From the NCBI RefSeq assembly GCF_003610195.1, contig NZ_RAPO01000001.1, forward strand, positions 310,001 to 374,000: DNA of 64,000 bases, read 5' to 3'. Below the pieces are notes generated by a model that worked only from the letters and a program-made list of their open reading frames with translations, was not told where the DNA came from and made no database searches. A program made the position numbers and the translations under genes. Source of the stretch: Halopiger aswanensis (GTDB lineage: Archaea; Halobacteriota; Halobacteria; Halobacteriales; Natrialbaceae). Position 1 is the stretch's first letter, and each line of letters opens with the position of its first letter. Of the stretch, positions 35,562-44,489 are shown piece after piece.

Positions 35562-37157
35562 TTACTCCATGTAGCCCAGGCCCTTCAGCCGGTCCTCGAC
35601 GTCGTCGAAGTCTTCGTCGACATCGCCGTCCGGCGTCGCCACCTGCGACACCTCGGACCGCTGGACCTTCGTCGTCGCCGGCGTCGCCGACTCGTCGAAC
35701 GCGTCGAAGAGCACGCGGCCGTCGGCGTTCGCCGGCACCGGCTTTCCGATGCCGTGGAGCAGCGTCGGCGCAACGTCGACTACGCGCGCGCCCCGCAGCG
35801 TCGCGCCCGGCTCGATCGACGGGCCGCGACAGAGCATGATACCGGTGCTGCGGTGGCTCGCCGCGTAGTTCCCGGTGTCGCCGAGCACCTCGTTTTCGAT
35901 CCCGTTGCGGACGTCGTAGCCGTCGATCCCGTTGACGATCAGGTCCGGCGACTCGTCGTCGGTCGGGAACAGTTCGTCGCCGTCGTAGACCTCGAGCAGT
36001 TGCTGATCGTTCTCGTCGGTCACCGACTCGAAGACGTCGATGAGTTCCGCCTTGATCTCGGGGACGTCGCTCGGGTCGACGCGGCCGTTCTCGAACCGCC
36101 TGCTGTCGTTGATGTAACAGTTACCCGCGTCGTGGACGAACGCGACGGTACGCTCGTAGTCGACGTCGTAGAGGGCGTGATCGCCCGGAATCTGCTCGGC
36201 GACGGTGTCGAGCAGGCTGCGGGGCAGGTTCGAGACCAGCATCTCCTCCGAGATACCGACCCGCTCGAGCATGTTCGTGATGCTGTCCCGCGAGATGCCG
36301 AGGCTCGCGAGCGCGCCGCGGGTGCCCTCGTCCTCTCGTCTGAACAGGTAACCCTCGCGCTCGAGAATGTGGTTGACGTAGATCAGGTTGTGGATCTCGC
36401 CGAAGCCGTGGTCGGAGACGACGTAGAGGTCGGCGTCGTGGTCGTCGGTGTACTCGATGACCTCGCCCAGCAGATCGTCGAGTTTCTTGTAGTGCTCGAG
36501 CAGCCGGTCCATGTCCCAGATGAGGTGCTGGAAGCGGTCCGGCGCCGTGTACACGAAGAAAAACAGCTGCCAGTCGTCGCCCGCCCGATCCATCTGCAGC
36601 TGCATCACCTCTCGGCGCTGCTCGAGCATGGTCGCGACGGCCTCCTCGAACTCGTCGGGCCGGTCGGCGTACTCCGGATAGTCGAGGCTGATCTCGTACT
36701 CGCCGACGGCCTCCTCGATCTCGTCACCGAGGTCGGACGGGTGCGTGAACTCCTGATCGGTGGAGGGAGTCATCATCCCCGTTACCATCGAGCCGTCGAT
36801 ATCGCGGGCGGGGAACGTCATCGGAACGTTCCCGACGTGGGCCGGCTGGAGTTGCTCCCACAGCGGCGGCTGCTGGATGTCGTGGCTCGTGTACATCTCG
36901 TGGGTGTACTCGGCGGAGAGGTTCTGGAAGCCGTAGATCCCGTGTTTGTCCGGCCAGACGCCGGTCGCGATCGACGGCCACGCGAGCGGCGTCGTCGGCG
37001 GGCGCGTACTCTCGAGCGTGCCGGCGGCGCCTTCCTCGCGCATCCGGGCGAAGTTCGGAAGTTCGCCCTCGTCGCTCCACTGCTCGATGAGTCGCCACGG
37101 GACGCCGTCGAGTCCGAGGACGAACGCCCGCTCGGACGTGGGGGTAGATCCGCTCAT
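35562..37157 (-). CDS. Alkaline phosphatase superfamily protein (type I phosphodiesterase / nucleotide pyrophosphatase), paralogue 2
   Basis: 531 aa. It shares motif order with the gene at 11817-13448: FVLGLDGVPWRLI at the N-terminus, the nucleophile region PPTTPLAWPSIATG, DKHGIYGFQNL, the metal site SDHGFG, and HRSTGIML, with the tail RLKGLGYME. It probably cleaves a phosphodiester or phosphomonoester at or outside the membrane; no signal peptide is seen, so the site is uncertain. An ATAACAAA box lies 44 nt upstream. Between them GTG TTT TAA (37170-37162), 31 nt from the box, could be a two-codon upstream ORF. Two copies in one island suggest different substrates or steps. Confidence 0.86.
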   Translation of the reverse strand: MSGSTPTSERAFVLGLDGVPWRLIEQWSDEGELPNFARMREEGAAGTLESTRPPTTPLAWPSIATGVWPDKHGIYGFQNLSAEYTHEMYTSHDIQQPPLWEQLQPAHVGNVPMTFPARDIDGSMVTGMMTPSTDQEFTHPSDLGDEIEEAVGEYEISLDYPEYADRPDEFEEAVATMLEQRREVMQLQMDRAGDDWQLFFFVYTAPDRFQHLIWDMDRLLEHYKKLDDLLGEVIEYTDDHDADLYVVSDHGFGEIHNLIYVNHILEREGYLFRREDEGTRGALASLGISRDSITNMLERVGISEEMLVSNLPRSLLDTVAEQIPGDHALYDVDYERTVAFVHDAGNCYINDSRRFENGRVDPSDVPEIKAELIDVFESVTDENDQQLLEVYDGDELFPTDDESPDLIVNGIDGYDVRNGIENEVLGDTGNYAASHRSTGIMLCRGPSIEPGATLRGARVVDVAPTLLHGIGKPVPANADGRVLFDAFDESATPATTKVQRSEVSQVATPDGDVDEDFDDVEDRLKGLGYME

Positions 37158-37200
37158 AATTTTAAAACACCTACTATCCGGCAGGATACCGGATGACCGC

Positions 37201-37208
37201 TTTGTTAT
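37201..37208 (-). promoter_or_regulatory. ATAACAAA box upstream of the second phosphodiesterase gene
   Basis: The minus strand reads CTATAACAAAGCG. It is 44 nt from ATG 37157, further than in most copies, so the transcript may have a short leader. Confidence 0.6.
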
Positions 37209-37492
37209 AGGGAGTGTTCACCCCTCATCCGTGTCAACTCCCGGTGCGTTCGGTGGCGTTAACGAGTCGAACCGCGGAATGTTCGGCTGTTTGGACACAT
37301 TACCGTTAGAACCGCCGACAGTCGCCGCGTTCTGGATGTTCTACCGACAGGACGGTCCGAAACGACGACCAATGATCGCTGCGTACGGCTGCCCGAGCGG
37401 CGCGTGACCGCTGACACTCGGTTGACCGTCCTCGGATCGTATCGTCGGCTATCGGTTACCGTACGATCGGGCTTGCCATCGAAAGGCGATCA

Positions 37493-37500
37493 ATAACAAA
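37493..37500 (+). promoter_or_regulatory. ATAACAAA box upstream of the polysaccharide deacetylase gene
   Basis: CAATAACAAAACCG, 27 nt before the mini-ORF ATG 37527 and 52 nt before the main ATG 37552. It is one of two copies on the plus strand, both before plus-strand genes. Confidence 0.65.
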
Positions 37501-37526
37501 ACCGTCCGATCGAATCGATCACGTGT

Positions 37527-37559
37527 ATGACGATAACGCGTGGTGGGAGCTATGGGTAG
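37527..37559 (+). other. Candidate leaderless mini-ORF (10 codons) overlapping the deacetylase start
   Basis: ATG 37527 lies 27 nt after the ATAACAAA box. It encodes MTITRGGSYG and ends at TAG 37557-37559, five nt past the start of the main gene at 37552. A GGGAG in its end may act as a ribosome binding site. Reinitiation coupling is inferred, as for 33568-33627. Confidence 0.4.
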
Positions 37560-38502
37560 TGTCGTCGTCTCACTCGACGCCGAACTCGGGTGGGGATTCC
37601 ACGACATCGATTCCCTGCCGACGGATCGAGTAGAGTCCGGCCGCCGCGGCTGGTCGGTTATGCTCGATCTGTTCTCGGAGTTCGAGATTCCCGCGACCTG
37701 GGCCGTCGTCGGCCACCTGATGCTCGAGTCCTGCGACGGGAGACACGTCGAACACCCAGCTCCGGAGGGCTGGTTCGAACGAGAGCGGACCGAGTGGGCA
37801 GATCGAGCCGATCTGCGGTTCGCGCCCGATTTAGTCGACGCGTTGCTCTCGTCCGAGATCGACCACGAGTTCGCCAGCCACTCGTTCTCTCACGTCCTCT
37901 TCGGACGGCCGGAGACGGATCACGAACTCGCCGAGGCCGAGCTTCGACGCAGCACCGAGATCGCATCCGAGTGGGATCTGTCGATCGAGACGTTCATCTA
38001 TCCGCGCAACGACGTCGGGCACCGCGACGTTCTCGCCGACCACGGCGTCCGGGCGTATCGGGGCCGCTCGCCGACGCGGGACGGCGTTCGCGGCCTCTTC
38101 GATTCGACGTTTCGCGACCACTCGCTGCTGGTCGAACCGATCGTCGACGAGTACGGGCTGGTGAACGTGCCGGCCTCGCTGTTCCTGTTCGGCTTCGAAG
38201 GACCGGCTCGAACCGTCGCGGAGTCGATCTGGGAGGATCCGATGGTCGTCCAGGCCCGGCGCGGAATCGACGAAGCCGCCGAATCGGACGGGATCTTCCA
38301 CATGTGGCTCCATCCGAACAACCTCACGCACGAGCGGGACGATCGGCGGATGCGGGCGATCCTGGCGTACCTCGACCAGAAGCGTTCGAGGACCGATCTC
38401 ACGGTCGAAACGATCGCCGACGTCGCGCGAGAGGTCGACGTCGCTCGCGGCGTCGACGGTCGGGTCACCCCCGTCGACGGGCAGACGATCGGCGACGACT
38501 AG
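37552..38502 (+). CDS. Polysaccharide deacetylase family protein (NodB-like)
   Basis: 316 aa from ATG 37552 (MGSVVVSLDAELGWG); GTG codons at 37540 and 37543 are in frame but less likely. The NodB triad is visible: Asp9 in SLDAELGWGF and the HxxxH pair in EFASHSFSHVLFG, with FIYPRNDVGHRDVL as the later conserved strand and HMWLHPNNL near the C-terminus. It would remove acetyl groups from N- or O-acetylated sugars by metal-dependent hydrolysis. No signal peptide is seen, so a cytoplasmic, perhaps lipid- or nucleotide-linked, substrate is likely. Transcribed alone behind an ATAACAAA box. Confidence 0.85.
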   Translation: MGSVVVSLDAELGWGFHDIDSLPTDRVESGRRGWSVMLDLFSEFEIPATWAVVGHLMLESCDGRHVEHPAPEGWFERERTEWADRADLRFAPDLVDALLSSEIDHEFASHSFSHVLFGRPETDHELAEAELRRSTEIASEWDLSIETFIYPRNDVGHRDVLADHGVRAYRGRSPTRDGVRGLFDSTFRDHSLLVEPIVDEYGLVNVPASLFLFGFEGPARTVAESIWEDPMVVQARRGIDEAAESDGIFHMWLHPNNLTHERDDRRMRAILAYLDQKRSRTDLTVETIADVAREVDVARGVDGRVTPVDGQTIGDD

Positions 38503-38626
38503 TGCTTATAAACGAACGTATCGAATCGCCTGACTGAACGGCGTATTCGAATAAGTATCCGTAAAAGACAGCGCGCCAGACAGGGGAATCGAAGACTACA
38601 ATCGCGGGCTCGACTGTACGGCGCTG

Positions 38627-38634
38627 ATAACAAA
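38627..38634 (+). promoter_or_regulatory. ATAACAAA box upstream of the Gfo/Idh-DUF362-SDR operon
   Basis: Reads TGATAACAAAACCC. Its 3' end is 28 nt from ATG 38662, the TATA position for a leaderless mRNA. Confidence 0.68.
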
Positions 38635-38661
38635 ACCCGCTGCTGGCCCTGTCACGGACAG

Positions 38662-39762
38662 ATGTCATCCGCAGTTCTGCGCCGATTGACCGACTCGAGT
38701 TCCCTCTCCGTGGGCGTACTCGGCGTCGGAAACATCGGCATGGTACACCTGAAGTCGGCGAGCGCAATGGCTGCTGTCGACGTGGTTGCGGCCGCCGACG
38801 CGGTTCCCGAGAACCGCGAGCGAGCCGAACGCGCCGGCGCGGAGCGGACGTACGACGACTACGCCACCCTGCTCGAGACCGAAGACCTCGACGCGGCGGT
38901 CGTCGCCTTACCCCCGTTCCTCCACGCCGACGCCGTCGAACGGGCCGCCGAGGCCGGCGTCGACGTGTTCGTGGAAAAACCGTTCGCTCGCTCGACCGCG
39001 GAAGCCGACCGGATGCTCGAGGCCGCCGAGAAGGGCGACATCGCCGTCGGCGTCGATCACACGCTGCGCTACCAGCCCGACATCGTCGGCGTCAAGGAGG
39101 CCTACGAGGACGGTAGCGTCGGGCACGTTCCGTACGCCTCGATGACGCGGCTCAACGACGGGCCGCTCGGTCGGCCGCCCGTTCAGGACCCGCCCGCGTC
39201 GTGGCCGCTCGATCCCGACGCGGCCGGCGGCGGCTCCCTGCTCGAGCTGGGCATTCACTGTTTCGACGTGCTCGAGTGGCTGTTCGGCGACCTCGAGGTC
39301 GAAAGCGCGGCCACGGGCGAGACGCTCGACGTGCCGGTCGAGGACGCCGCGACGGTCATGATGCGGGCACCCGAGACGGAGACGACGATCACGCTCCACT
39401 GCGGTTCCTACCAGTGGGAGCAACTGCCGGAGGTCAACACCCGGCTCCGCCTCGAGGGGATCACCGGGACGATCACCAATCAGGATCACCTGCCGGACAA
39501 CTTCTACGCGGGCGCGGCCAAGTCGGCGCTGTCGAACGTCGCGAGCCGCGTGGCGGACGTCGATCGGGAGGTCTTCGGCCCGACGTTCTACCTGCGGGCC
39601 CACTACCGAGCGCTCGGCGACTTCCTCGAAGCGATCCGAGAGGGCGAGACGCCGCCGGTCGACGGCGAGGTCGGTCGCCGGACGCTCGAGTTGGCGGAGA
39701 CGGCCTACGAACTGGCCGGGCGGACCGATCGCGAGGAACTCGCGCCGGAGGTGATGCCGTGA
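38662..39762 (+). CDS. Gfo/Idh/MocA family oxidoreductase
   Basis: 366 aa. The NAD-binding GVLGVGNIGMVH is near residue 18 and the family EKP motif occurs in VFVEKPFARS (about 108). A catalytic-domain GGSLLELGIHCFDVLEWLFG (about 192-211) includes the conserved His. Such enzymes oxidise or reduce a sugar or cyclitol hydroxyl with NAD(P). It leads an operon: the DUF362 gene starts within its stop (GTGA overlap), and the SDR gene follows after 2 nt. It is distinct from the Gfo/Idh gene of the diamino-sugar operon at 47178. The substrate is unknown. Confidence 0.87.
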   Translation: MSSAVLRRLTDSSSLSVGVLGVGNIGMVHLKSASAMAAVDVVAAADAVPENRERAERAGAERTYDDYATLLETEDLDAAVVALPPFLHADAVERAAEAGVDVFVEKPFARSTAEADRMLEAAEKGDIAVGVDHTLRYQPDIVGVKEAYEDGSVGHVPYASMTRLNDGPLGRPPVQDPPASWPLDPDAAGGGSLLELGIHCFDVLEWLFGDLEVESAATGETLDVPVEDAATVMMRAPETETTITLHCGSYQWEQLPEVNTRLRLEGITGTITNQDHLPDNFYAGAAKSALSNVASRVADVDREVFGPTFYLRAHYRALGDFLEAIREGETPPVDGEVGRRTLELAETAYELAGRTDREELAPEVMP

Positions 39763-40715
39763 CTGGGCCCGTTCGCGCGGCCGCCGTCGACCGCGGCGAT
39801 CGGCGCGGCAGCTGGATTCCGGATCTCGACGCCCGGATGGCCACCTTCGAGGAACCGGTGCAGGCGCTGCTCGAGTCGGCGCTCTCGGATGAAACGGATC
39901 TGGAAACCGCCGACGAAATCACGCTCGTCCCCGACGCACACTATCCCTTCCACCCCTCGACCGGGATGGTAACCGATCCCGCCGTCGTCGGCGCGCTCGT
40001 CGCCGCTCTCGAGGACCGCACCGACGCGGACATCGCCGTCGCGGGCGCCACCGACGAGATCATCGACCTCGAGCGGACCGGACAGTATCTGGGCTACCGG
40101 GGCCTGCTCGAGCGCTTCGACGCCGAGCTCGTCGATCTCGCAGACGATGCCGAGCCACGAACCGACGCCGTCCGGGAGGTCGACGGGCGGTCGGTGTCAG
40201 TGTCCGTCCCGACGCGGCTCGTTCGGGGGACGGTCGTCACCGTCCCGACGCTGCGGCCGACCGAGGCTGGGCGAGTCGCCGGCGGGATGCGGCGGCTCGG
40301 CGATCTCGTCGACTCCGCGGCTGACTCGGAGACCGCCGCCGTCGCCGCGACGCGAGCCATCGACCCTGCACTCTCCGTCACGGACGCGACGACCGCGTAC
40401 GGAACCGATCCCTACGCGGCCGACGCCCTGTTCGCGGGGCCGGCGCCGGGCGTCGACGCGCTCGGTGCGTCGCTGTTCGGAGACGCGACCGATGACGATC
40501 CGGTGCTCCGACTCACCGCCGAGACGGACGACGAGCCGATCACCGTCGAGCGCGTCGGCGCGGACGCCGACGACCTCGAGTTCGACGCGCTCCGGGACCG
40601 ACTCGCCGGCGCGGAACTGCCGCCGTCGGACGAAACGCACCCCGCCGTGACGACCGCCTATCGGCTGTACGCGGCCGTCGGCGGCGACGCGGTGCCACCC
40701 CAACTCGAGCAGTAA
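39759..40715 (+). CDS. DUF362-type protein of the Gfo/Idh-SDR operon
   Basis: 318 aa from GTG 39759, overlapping the preceding stop by 4 nt (GTGA). The order LPDAHYPFHPSTGMVTDP-like strand (about 60-80), ADIAVAGATDEIID, LGYRGLLERF and VSVPTRLVRGTVVTVPTLRPTE fits the DUF362 (LarA-unrelated, often iron-sulfur linked) family, but I see no CxxCxxC ferredoxin motif. The function of DUF362 proteins is unknown. Tight packing between two sugar-type dehydrogenases suggests that it acts in the same pathway, perhaps as an enzyme of unfamiliar type. Confidence 0.72.
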   Translation: MTGPVRAAAVDRGDRRGSWIPDLDARMATFEEPVQALLESALSDETDLETADEITLVPDAHYPFHPSTGMVTDPAVVGALVAALEDRTDADIAVAGATDEIIDLERTGQYLGYRGLLERFDAELVDLADDAEPRTDAVREVDGRSVSVSVPTRLVRGTVVTVPTLRPTEAGRVAGGMRRLGDLVDSAADSETAAVAATRAIDPALSVTDATTAYGTDPYAADALFAGPAPGVDALGASLFGDATDDDPVLRLTAETDDEPITVERVGADADDLEFDALRDRLAGAELPPSDETHPAVTTAYRLYAAVGGDAVPPQLEQ

Positions 40716-40717
40716 CC

Positions 40718-41725
40718 ATGACCGGAGACGAGATCGCTGCCGTCACCGGCGCGACCGGCTTCCTCGGCTCGCACCTCTGCGAACGGCTCCTCGCGGACGG
40801 CTGGTACGTCCGTGCGCTCAGTCGCCCGTCGTCGGATCGCGAGGTGCTCGAGGACGCCGCGGCGGACGCGGACGGCACGCTCGAGTGGTACGTCGGCGAC
40901 GTCTTCGACGACGAGACGCTGCGTGAGTTAGTTGACGGCACGGACGCCGTCTTCCACCTCGCGGGCGTCGGGCTCTGGAGCGCGACCCCCGAGACCGTCA
41001 AGCGCGTCAACCGCGACGGGACGGCCCACGTGCTCAAGGCCTGCCGCGCCGCCGAAAACGGCGTCGGCCGCCTCGTCTTTACGAGCACCGCGGGCACGCG
41101 CCGTCCGAACGAATCGTCGCCGTTCGCCGACGAGACCGACGTCGCCGAGCCGATCGGCGCCTACCAGTCCTCGAAGGCCGAGGCCGAACAGCTCGTCGAC
41201 CGGTACGCGAACCAGGACGAGGGCGGCGACGCCGTCACCGTCCACCCGACCTCCGTCTTCGGCCCCAGAGACGGCTCGTTCACGCCGCAACTGCTCTCGA
41301 TGGGTCTCGAGCCGACGATGCCGGCCTACCTTCCGGGCGGGCTGAGCATCGTCGGCGTCTCGGACGTCGTCGACGGCATCCTCGCGGCCTACGAGAAGGG
41401 CGGCAACGGCGAACACTACATCCTCGGCGGCGAGAACCTCACATACGATCGGGCCGTCTCGCGGATTTCCGAGGACCTCGGCGGGTCGCCGGCTCGGATT
41501 CCGGTGCCGTCGACGGCGATCCACGCGGCCGGGCCGGTCGCCGAGGCCGTCGGCGCCGCCACCGGCCGGCAGGTGTTCCCGTTCAACCGCCGGATGGCCA
41601 AGCTCGCGACCGAGCGCCTGTTCTACACCTCCGAGAAGGCTGCAGACGAACTCGGCTACGAGTACGAACCGCTCGAGGCCCACCTGCCGGAGACGGTCGC
41701 TTGGTACCGGAACGAGTTCCAGTAG
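40718..41725 (+). CDS. NAD-dependent epimerase/dehydratase (extended SDR)
   Basis: 335 aa. The Rossmann motif TGATGFLGSHLCERL is at the N-terminus, VFHLAGVGLWSA follows, and the SDR active site is YQSSKAEAE (YxxxK) with an upstream Ser/Thr in VFTSTAGTRR. Its C-terminal half (SRISEDLGGSPARIPVPST) resembles dihydroflavonol-reductase/hopanoid-sugar type SDRs rather than classical GalE, so a reductase role is as likely as epimerisation. It starts 2 nt after the DUF362 stop and is the last gene of the three-gene operon. Confidence 0.86.
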   Translation: MTGDEIAAVTGATGFLGSHLCERLLADGWYVRALSRPSSDREVLEDAAADADGTLEWYVGDVFDDETLRELVDGTDAVFHLAGVGLWSATPETVKRVNRDGTAHVLKACRAAENGVGRLVFTSTAGTRRPNESSPFADETDVAEPIGAYQSSKAEAEQLVDRYANQDEGGDAVTVHPTSVFGPRDGSFTPQLLSMGLEPTMPAYLPGGLSIVGVSDVVDGILAAYEKGGNGEHYILGGENLTYDRAVSRISEDLGGSPARIPVPSTAIHAAGPVAEAVGAATGRQVFPFNRRMAKLATERLFYTSEKAADELGYEYEPLEAHLPETVAWYRNEFQ

Positions 41726-41775
41726 GTGCGTCGTACAACTGTTCGAGATTCGGTTTGCGGTTGCAGGTCGCGCCG

Positions 41776-42957
41776 TCAGGGCGTCAGCACGACCTTGATG
41801 CAGTCGTCTTCCTTGTTGTTGAACGTCTCGTACATCTCCGGGCCGTCCGTCAGCGACGTCTCGTGGGTGACGATAAAGGATGGGTCGATCTCGCCCTCCT
41901 CGATCCGCTCGAGCAGCGGCCCCAGATACCGCTGGACGTGGGTCTGGCCCGTTTTGACCGTCAGCGCCTTGTTCATCAGCGGGCCGAACGGGACGTTGTC
42001 CGAGTTTCTGATGTAGACGCCCGGAACCGAGAGCGTGCCGCCCTTCCGGCAGCACTTGATCGCCTGGCGGAGGACCACGGGGCGGTCGTCCTGCAGGTGC
42101 ATCTCCTGTTTCACCTTGTCGGTGACACCCTTGAGGCCGGTGCCGTGGGCCTCGGTGCCGACCGCGTCGATACAGCGGTCGGGACCGCGCCCGCCGGTCA
42201 TCTCCATTAGCCGGTCGTAGACGTCCTCGTGCTCGAAGTTGATCGTCTCCGCGTCGCCGTGATCGGCGGCCATCTCGAGGCGTTCGGGGATGCGGTCGAT
42301 GGCGATCACGCGCTCGGCGCCGAGCATCCAGGCGCTCTGAATCGAGAACTGGCCGACCGGGCCGCAGCCCCACACCGCGACGGTGTCGCCCTCTTCGATA
42401 TCGGCGTTCTCGGCGGCCATGTAGCCCGTGGGGAAGACGTCCGAGAGGAACAGGACCTGCTCGTCCTCGAGGTCAGAATTGACCTTGATCGGGCCGACGT
42501 CGGCGTAGGGAACGCGCAGGTACTCGGCCTGACCGCCGGCGTAGCCGCCGAGCATGTGCGAGTAGCCTAGCAGCCCTGCTGGCGACTGGCCCATGGCTGC
42601 GCGGGCGACCTCCGCGTTGGGGTTCGAGTTGTCACACAGCGAGTACAGTTCCTCCTCGCAGAACCAGCAGGAGCCGCAGCTGACCGTGAAGGGGACCACG
42701 ACCCGGTCGCCGACCTCGAGGGTTTCGACCTCGTCGCCGACCTCGATCACCTCGCCCATCGGCTCGTGGCCGATGACGTCGCCCTCGCGCATGCCGGGCA
42801 TGTAGCCGTTGTAGAGGTGGAGGTCCGAGCCGCAGATCGCGGTCGCCGTAATCTCGATTACCGCATCGGTCGGGTTGACGATCTCCGGTTTCGGAACCTC
42901 GTCGACGCGGATGTCCTTTTCGCCGTGCCAGGTGAGTGCTTCCATCGTGCCGTCCAT
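41776..42957 (-). CDS. Zinc-dependent alcohol dehydrogenase (glutathione-independent formaldehyde-dehydrogenase-like)
   Basis: 393 aa from ATG 42957; an ATG at 42945 ([11 protein letters not shown]) is equally possible. Catalytic zinc residues are seen in [11 protein letters not shown] and GHEPMGEV, the structural-zinc lobe in [16 protein letters not shown], and the NAD site in [14 protein letters not shown]. The long insertion around [17 protein letters not shown] and [11 protein letters not shown] is typical of the FdhA-like MDR subgroup. It would oxidise an aldehyde or alcohol with NAD. It lies convergent to the SDR operon and lacks an ATAACAAA box, so it may be a housekeeping gene inside the island. 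Confidence 0.88.
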   Translation of the reverse strand: MDGTMEALTWHGEKDIRVDEVPKPEIVNPTDAVIEITATAICGSDLHLYNGYMPGMREGDVIGHEPMGEVIEVGDEVETLEVGDRVVVPFTVSCGSCWFCEEELYSLCDNSNPNAEVARAAMGQSPAGLLGYSHMLGGYAGGQAEYLRVPYADVGPIKVNSDLEDEQVLFLSDVFPTGYMAAENADIEEGDTVAVWGCGPVGQFSIQSAWMLGAERVIAIDRIPERLEMAADHGDAETINFEHEDVYDRLMEMTGGRGPDRCIDAVGTEAHGTGLKGVTDKVKQEMHLQDDRPVVLRQAIKCCRKGGTLSVPGVYIRNSDNVPFGPLMNKALTVKTGQTHVQRYLGPLLERIEEGEIDPSFIVTHETSLTDGPEMYETFNNKEDDCIKVVLTP

Positions 42958-43132
42958 TGTGGCTCTCCGGTCGCATCTCTCACCCAGCCGTCGGGTAAAG
43001 TGAGTCCCTGTTTGTGCAACAAATGGTCGTTCCGCGCCCGAAATGTATGCTCTCTGGACTCGGAACCAGTAATCAGATGGCGGTCCTCCCTCGAGCGACG
43101 CAGTTGTCACTCGGTTCGGATGCAATACCGTC

Positions 43133-44062
43133 TTACCGCCCCCCGGCAGCGACCCGTTCGTACAGAGAGTGCAACCGGTCGGCCGTCCGCTCCACGCTGA
43201 CCTCGCGGGCCGCCTCGCGACCGTTCGACCGCTCGCCGGACTCGAGGATCTCCCGCAGTCCTTCGATCAGATCCTCGTCGTCGTCCGAGACGAGCGAGGG
43301 ATCGACCCCCTCGAGGCGTTCCGAGACGTCGCCGACGTCGACCGAGACGACGGGCAGGTTGCAGGCCAGCGCCTCCTTGACGGAGTTCGGCGAGCCTTCG
43401 CTGCGGGAGGTCAACAGCAGGGCGTCCGCGGCGTTCATGTAGTCGGGGACGGTGTCGTGGTCGACGCCGTAGACGGTCTGTAGCCGGACCGGCCGGTCGA
43501 CGAGCCCGTTGACGGCGTTGACGAGCCGCCGCGCTCTGGGGTAATTCTTCACCTCGCGTTCGGGGAGATAGGGAAAGAGGACGTGGTACTCGTCGGGGTC
43601 CCAGCCGACGACCTCGCGGGCCTCGTCCTGGGACGCCGGCTGGAACTTCTCGAGATCGACGCCGTCGGGAATCACGCGGCAGTCGTGATCCAGCGTCTCG
43701 CGCATCTCCTCGGACATCACGACCACCTCGTCACAGAGCGGCGCACAGGTGCGGCTCACGGGCCCGACGGGGCCGTAGAGGTCAGAGCCCCACAGCGAGA
43801 GCACGACCGGTTTGCGCACCTGTGCGAGCGCCATCGGCGCCGTCAGCCCGTAGTGGGCGTGGACCAGATCGTAGCCGTTGCCAGCCTCCGCGATCACCTC
43901 GGGAAAGTACTTGAGATAGTCGGTCGGGCTCCGAGTCTTCCCGGAATCGCCCTCCCCCGACACCGGCAGCGTGGAAAACGAGACGCCGCGTCGCTCGAGC
44001 GCACGCATCTGCTCTGTCATAAACGGCGCATCGGCGTTCGTCGTCAGCGTGAGGACGTGCAT
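43133..44062 (-). CDS. Glycosyltransferase family 4 (GT4)
   Basis: 309 aa from ATG 44062 ([13 protein letters not shown]). The acceptor-side domain has [16 protein letters not shown]; the donor domain carries the E-x7-E motif in [19 protein letters not shown]. The family transfers a sugar from a nucleotide sugar with retention. It is shorter than many GT4 enzymes (about 350-400), mostly in the N-terminal half. It is cytoplasmic with no membrane helix. An ATAACAAA box lies 33 nt upstream. It is a single-gene unit in the island; donor and acceptor are unknown. Confidence 0.88.
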   Translation of the reverse strand: MHVLTLTTNADAPFMTEQMRALERRGVSFSTLPVSGEGDSGKTRSPTDYLKYFPEVIAEAGNGYDLVHAHYGLTAPMALAQVRKPVVLSLWGSDLYGPVGPVSRTCAPLCDEVVVMSEEMRETLDHDCRVIPDGVDLEKFQPASQDEAREVVGWDPDEYHVLFPYLPEREVKNYPRARRLVNAVNGLVDRPVRLQTVYGVDHDTVPDYMNAADALLLTSRSEGSPNSVKEALACNLPVVSVDVGDVSERLEGVDPSLVSDDDEDLIEGLREILESGERSNGREAAREVSVERTADRLHSLYERVAAGGR

Positions 44063-44094
44063 CTCAGTTGACCGACTAGAGCCGGAGACGTGGC

Positions 44095-44102
44095 TTTGTT
44101 AT
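44095..44102 (-). promoter_or_regulatory. ATAACAAA box upstream of the GT4 gene
   Basis: The minus strand reads GGATAACAAAGCC, with its 3' end 33 nt from ATG 44062. Confidence 0.63.
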
Positions 44103-44244
44103 CCGGAACTTTTTCCGATACGTTCGCCGACCATACGCGAGTCTCGAGCCGTTTCCCGACGGTACAATTCGACTGCGGAGACCGTTTCATCCCGGCGTAC
44201 AAAACGCTTATTGCCGACTCTGTAGTAGGACCGCTACCCGTTCT

Positions 44245-44472
44245 ATGCCCCTCTCTCGCCTCCTCTCGGAACTGTTCACGGACTCCGCTCCCGACCACGA
44301 CTCGCCCTCCGGTCCCGAATCAGCGCCCGGCTCCAGGGACGAAAGCGAGCCCGACAGCCAGCCGACGACTGTCCTCTACGAGTGTCGCAACTGCGGAACG
44401 AACGTCGACGCGAGCGCGACGACGTGCCCGGCCTGCGGCGGCGACGATATCGTCACCTACGCGATCGACTGA
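44245..44472 (+). CDS. Small zinc-ribbon protein
   Basis: 75 aa. An N-terminal disordered Ser/Pro/Asp part (1-40) precedes a zinc ribbon YECRNCGTNVDASATTCPACG with two CxxC pairs (about 46-64), ending DIVTYAID. Ribbons of this type occur in many small haloarchaeal proteins and usually bind nucleic acids or proteins. A TATA-like ACGCTTATTGCC (about 44203-44214) is some 30 nt before the ATG. It lies between the GT4 gene and the end of the diamino-sugar operon, on the opposite strand; no role can be assigned. Confidence 0.78.
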   Translation: MPLSRLLSELFTDSAPDHDSPSGPESAPGSRDESEPDSQPTTVLYECRNCGTNVDASATTCPACGGDDIVTYAID

Positions 44473-44489
44473 CGGCCACAGCACGTCCC

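Noticed and set aside
34110-37196. A very long plus-strand open frame of about 1028 codons across the PP-loop and second phosphodiesterase genes
   Set aside because: It is antisense or out of frame to two well-supported genes and is Arg/Val/Asp-biased in the way GC-rich shadow frames are.
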